NCBI GenBank assembly: GCA_963698535.1
Contig: CAVORD010000001.1
Location: forward strand, 1,736,001 to 1,800,000
Source: CAVORD01 sp963698535
Lineage (GTDB): Bacteria > Bacteroidota > Bacteroidia > Bacteroidales > VadinHA17
DNA: 64,000 nucleotides
Reading direction: 5' to 3'
The stretch's first letter is position 1; the number at the start of each line of letters is the position of its first letter. This document shows positions 61,117 to 64,000 of this stretch, one piece after another. The position numbers were made by a program, and so were the translations under genes. The notes under the pieces are model-generated. The model searched no databases, was not told the origin of the DNA, and saw only the letters and a list, made by a program, of their open reading frames with translations.

Positions 61117-62847
61117 ATGAGTACCAGTCAGCTAAGCGAACAGGAACAGATCAGAAGGAAATCACTCGAGGAGATACGTTCTCTTGGGATAGACCCTTAT
61201 CCGGCAGCAGAATATCCGACAAATATATTTGCCAGCGATATCAACCTCAACTATAAAGAGGGCGACAAGAGGTTTGAAAATGTGTGCGTTGCAGGCCGGA
61301 TCATGTCGAGAAGGATCATGGGTAATGCTTCGTTTGCGGAGTTGATGGACTCAACAGGCAGGGTACAGATATATATCCGTCGCGACGATATTTGTCCGGG
61401 TGAGGATAAAACACTGTACAATACGCTTTTTAAAAGGCTGCTCGATATCGGTGACATTATCGGAGTTAAAGGGTTCGTCTTCGTGACACAGATGGGCGAG
61501 ATAACCATACATGTTAAGGAGTTCACCCTGCTAAGCAAATCGGTACGACCATTACCGATAGTAAAAGAGAAGGAGGGTGTTGTTTTTGATGCCGTTACCG
61601 ATCATGAGATGAGATACAGGCAGCGCTATGTAGATCTTATCGTGAATCCACAGGTTAAGGATGTATTCAGGAAGAGGACACAGATCTTCCAGTCGATGAG
61701 GGATCTTTTCAACTCCAGGGGCTATCTTGAAGTAGAGACTCCTATCCTTCAGCCTATACCGGGAGGTGCTGCTGCCCGGCCATTCAAGACTCACCACAAT
61801 GCACTCAATATGCCACTCTACTTAAGGATAGCCAATGAGCTGTACCTTAAGAGGCTGATCGTTGGCGGCTATGAAGGAGTATACGAGTTTTCGAAGGACT
61901 TCAGGAACGAGGGAATGGATCGTACCCATAACCCGGAGTTCACTGTCATGGAGATATACGTGGCCTACAAGGATTATAACTGGATGATGGACTTCACCGA
62001 GGAGATAATCGAAAAGGTAGCAATGGATATCCATGGAAAAGCAGAGGTCCAATTCGGAGATAATAAAATAAGTTTTAAAAGACCCTTCAGGAGAGTGAGG
62101 ATGCTTGATGCAATAAAGGAGCAGACAGGACTGGACGTAGGAGCGATGAATGAAAAGGATCTGAGAGAAGCCTGCAATAAGCTTGAGATACCAACGGAAA
62201 AAACGATGGGAAAAGGGAAGCTTATCGATGCCATTTTTGGCGAGAAATGTGAGCACCACTTTATACAACCTACATTTATTACCGACTATCCCGTTGAGAT
62301 GTCGCCACTAACAAAAAAACACCGCAGTGTCGAAGGACTTACAGAGCGTTTTGAATTGTTCATTAATGGTAAGGAGTTTGCCAATGCATATTCCGAGCTG
62401 AATGATCCTATCGATCAGCTGGAGAGGTTCCAGGATCAGCTTAAGCTTTCAGAGAAGGGCGACGATGAGGCGATGTTCATCGATATGGACTTTGTAAGAG
62501 CACTGGAATATGGTATGCCTCCAACATCGGGGATGGGTATCGGCATCGACAGGCTCGCTATGCTCATGACCAACCAGCAGAGTATACAGGATGTTCTCTT
62601 CTTCCCGCAGATGAAGCCGGAGACCAGGCCACAGGCGACCGGCGACGGGCCACAGGCATATATCGATCTGGGTGTGCCGGAAGAGTGGGTGGAGCCGCTG
62701 AAGAAACTGGGTTACACCACCATCGAAAAGCTTAAGGAGGTAGACAAGCCGGGGAAGCTGGCCAACGACCTTAACGGCTACAAGAAGAAGAACAAGCTTG
62801 ATCTGCCGGGACTGAGTCCGGAGGCAGTCGCTGCTTGGGTAAGCTAG
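61117..62847 (+). CDS. lysS: Lysyl-tRNA synthetase (class II)
   Basis: Charges tRNA-Lys. The N-terminal OB-fold (about residues 55-150, VAGRIMSRRIMGNASFAELMDSTGRVQIYI) is followed by the class II core: motif 1 near FRKRTQIFQSMRDLFNSRGYLEVETPIL, motif 2 FRNEGMDRTHNPEFTVMEIY, and motif 3 GMPPTSGMGIGIDRLAMLMT. After about residue 505 a Bacteroidales-type extension of some 70 residues carries a helix-hairpin-helix-like segment (VPEEWVEPLKKLGYTTIEKLKEV). 576 residues in all. Confidence 0.96.
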   Translation: MSTSQLSEQEQIRRKSLEEIRSLGIDPYPAAEYPTNIFASDINLNYKEGDKRFENVCVAGRIMSRRIMGNASFAELMDSTGRVQIYIRRDDICPGEDKTLYNTLFKRLLDIGDIIGVKGFVFVTQMGEITIHVKEFTLLSKSVRPLPIVKEKEGVVFDAVTDHEMRYRQRYVDLIVNPQVKDVFRKRTQIFQSMRDLFNSRGYLEVETPILQPIPGGAAARPFKTHHNALNMPLYLRIANELYLKRLIVGGYEGVYEFSKDFRNEGMDRTHNPEFTVMEIYVAYKDYNWMMDFTEEIIEKVAMDIHGKAEVQFGDNKISFKRPFRRVRMLDAIKEQTGLDVGAMNEKDLREACNKLEIPTEKTMGKGKLIDAIFGEKCEHHFIQPTFITDYPVEMSPLTKKHRSVEGLTERFELFINGKEFANAYSELNDPIDQLERFQDQLKLSEKGDDEAMFIDMDFVRALEYGMPPTSGMGIGIDRLAMLMTNQQSIQDVLFFPQMKPETRPQATGDGPQAYIDLGVPEEWVEPLKKLGYTTIEKLKEVDKPGKLANDLNGYKKKNKLDLPGLSPEAVAAWVS

Positions 62848-62849
62848 TG

Positions 62850-62917
62850 ATTCCCCCTTTGAACCGAAGCAAAGCTGAGCTCGACGACCGAAAGGGAGTC
62901 AACGGGGCCAGGGGGAT
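62850..62917. repeat. Nested inverted-repeat element after lysS
   Basis: Outer arms ATTCCCCC (62850-62857) and GGGGGAT (62911-62917) enclose inner arms CCCTTT (62855-62860) and AAAGGG (62891-62896), with GAGCTC in the middle. It may be a REP-like intergenic element or a structured 3' end. Confidence 0.4.
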
Positions 62918-62954
62918 GTAAATTTGAATTGAAGATTATCAGATCAGGCCTCAA

Positions 62955-62990
62955 CCAACCGATTCTCAACTCCTGCCCCCCGGTTGGCGG
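62955..62990 (+). terminator. Possible terminator hairpin after lysS
   Basis: CCAACCG and CGGTTGG form a 7-bp stem with a long C-rich loop of about 20 nt, followed by CGGGTTT. Weak T tract. Confidence 0.3.
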
Positions 62991-63110
62991 GTTTATCAGT
63001 TATTGCATTTTGGTACCAGGGAGATATATTTTAAGTATTTGTGGAATAAAATTGGTATAATATCTGTCTATATATATATGTGTATATATTAATAATTAAA
63101 ATAAGCAGTT

Positions 63111-63794
63111 ATGAAATCAATAAATAAAAAAATTAAACTTGTCATGATAGTGACAATTCTTACAACAATCCAATTAACAGGTTGCGTGAAAGCTCAGGAT
63201 AGTGTTGTGGAAAAACCATCAGCTGTATCAGATCAGAACTCAATTAACGAGAGCTACTTAATTGAGCAAATTAGCTCAATCCCTAAGGAAGAATTGAGCC
63301 AGGGAGAGATTGATGGATTACTCTTTATAAGAGAAGAAGAGAAGCTTGCCAGAGATGTATATTTAACTCTAAATAAGACATATCCATTAAGACCGTTTGA
63401 AAATATTTCAAAAAGCGAACAACAGCATATGGATGCCATAAAATATCTGCTTGACAGATATGATATTGAAGATCCCGCCAAAGATACCGAGATTGGAATT
63501 TTCAGAAACAAGGAACTTCAGGATCTATTCAACACATTAATTGAAACAGGAAAAGAGGGAAAAATTGAAGCTTTGAAAGTTGGAGCTCTGATTGAAGAAA
63601 AGGATATCTTCGATTTAGACTTTGAATTAAAGAACACAGTTGATAATAAGGATATAAGCTTTGTTTATGAAAACCTTGTAAGAGCCTCAATGAATCATAT
63701 CAGAGCTTTCACCAGAGTGCTAAGCCTAAATGGAGTTGATTATACACCTGAAATTCTGGAGCAAACCTACTATGAAGAAATAATTAAAAAATAA
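63111..63794 (+). CDS. DUF2202 (ferritin-like) lipoprotein
   Basis: Function unknown. Lipobox QLTGC (Cys about residue 25) anchors it to a membrane. The DUF2202 domain, a four-helix ferritin-like fold, spans about residues 60-220. Candidate metal or helix residues are in LLFIREEEKLARDVY, SKSEQQHMDAIKYLLDRY and VRASMNHIRAFTR. 227 residues. Its region is more AT-rich than the rest of the window, with poly-AT runs upstream (63060-63100). Standalone between lysS and the window end. Confidence 0.85.
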   Translation: MKSINKKIKLVMIVTILTTIQLTGCVKAQDSVVEKPSAVSDQNSINESYLIEQISSIPKEELSQGEIDGLLFIREEEKLARDVYLTLNKTYPLRPFENISKSEQQHMDAIKYLLDRYDIEDPAKDTEIGIFRNKELQDLFNTLIETGKEGKIEALKVGALIEEKDIFDLDFELKNTVDNKDISFVYENLVRASMNHIRAFTRVLSLNGVDYTPEILEQTYYEEIIKK

Positions 63795-63830
63795 AAGACC
63801 TGCCATAATCTTTTTGGAGTACCATATATC

Positions 63831-63860
63831 AGCCTCAATCACAGATTGGGGCTTTTACTC
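63831..63860 (+). terminator. Terminator of the DUF2202 gene
   Basis: AGCCTCAATC and GATTGGGGCT form a 10-bp stem (one T-G) with an ACA loop, followed by TTTT. Confidence 0.75.
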
Positions 63861-63952
63861 TCTATTAATATCAACTAACCTGGTTACTGCAAATTAGCTC
63901 CGAAGAATCAAGCCGATACATATTTTTCCTACCTTCATCATCTGATATGCAG

Positions 63953-64000
63953 ATGATAGAAAAACAGAAGATCGAAAAACCATTTGGCCCCTCCGGCTCT
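63953..64000 (+). CDS. Possible start of a gene running off the window
   Basis: An ATG at 63953 (or 63947 in the same frame) opens a frame reading MIEKQKIEKPFGPSGS to the window edge. It begins about 95 bp after the terminator, and the composition looks coding, but 16 codons are too few to identify it. Confidence 0.4.
   Translation, partial: MIEKQKIEKPFGPSGS

Overview
This 64 kb window is chromosomal DNA of a member of the Bacteroidota, most likely the order Bacteroidales; the family cannot be settled by eye. The evidence is a type III glutamine synthetase, a PorE-like type IX secretion component, a PpiD/SurA-type foldase, a 576-residue lysyl-tRNA synthetase, Bacteroidota-type promoters (TTTG-N19-TAnnTTTG) and 16S sequence. 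Almost everything is housekeeping. I see no prophage, insertion sequence, CRISPR array or defence island.

Layout. 1-10.2 kb: purM (cut by the window edge), porE-like gene, glnN, a periplasmic foldase (the only + strand gene here), an SRPBCC protein and a two-domain acyltransferase. 10.3-21.4 kb: two tandem rRNA operons on the minus strand (16S-23S-5S each). The second (15.8-21.1 kb) carries tRNA-Ile and tRNA-Ala in its spacer; the first has lost or never had them. Each is preceded by two tandem promoters. 21.6-30.1 kb: dolichol-phosphate-mannose-type glycosyltransferase, dihydroorotase, a lipoprotein, aspartokinase, fructose-bisphosphatase and mfd. 30.1-35.5 kb: a six-gene + strand envelope operon (coaX, outer-membrane protein, TPR protein, lptC, small membrane protein, CNNM/CorC protein). 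35.5-47.1 kb: M20 peptidase, DUF3109 protein, VUT transporter, gpmI, WD40 protein, aroK, parC, parE. 47.3-52.5 kb: a minus-strand run hpt-adk-obg-PAP2-lplA-plsC-unknown gene. 52.6-64 kb: purE, an outer-membrane pair with a helix-hairpin-helix domain, recJ, lipB, lipA, mscS, class II aldolase, lysS, a DUF2202 lipoprotein and the possible start of another gene.

Points of interest. Seven genes (lysC, fbp, the CNNM protein, the VUT transporter, the WD40 protein, the PAP2 phosphatase, lipB) are each broken by one frameshift, and every one is explained by a single extra base; this one-sided pattern points to insertion-type sequencing error before biology. The mfd promoter and first codons are tandemly duplicated, creating a 43-codon leader ORF that overlaps the real start. 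A perfect 10-bp hairpin with eight T residues lies inside the lptC signal-peptide coding region. Many promoters have their -7 element only 14-20 nt from the start codon, implying leaders of about 10 nt. The two rRNA operons differ by a 23S helix that covaries, a tRNA cassette and an 88-bp spacer insert.

Limits: all calls come from reading sequence and translated frames; no database search or alignment was run. rRNA ends are estimated from conserved terminal motifs to within about 10 nt.
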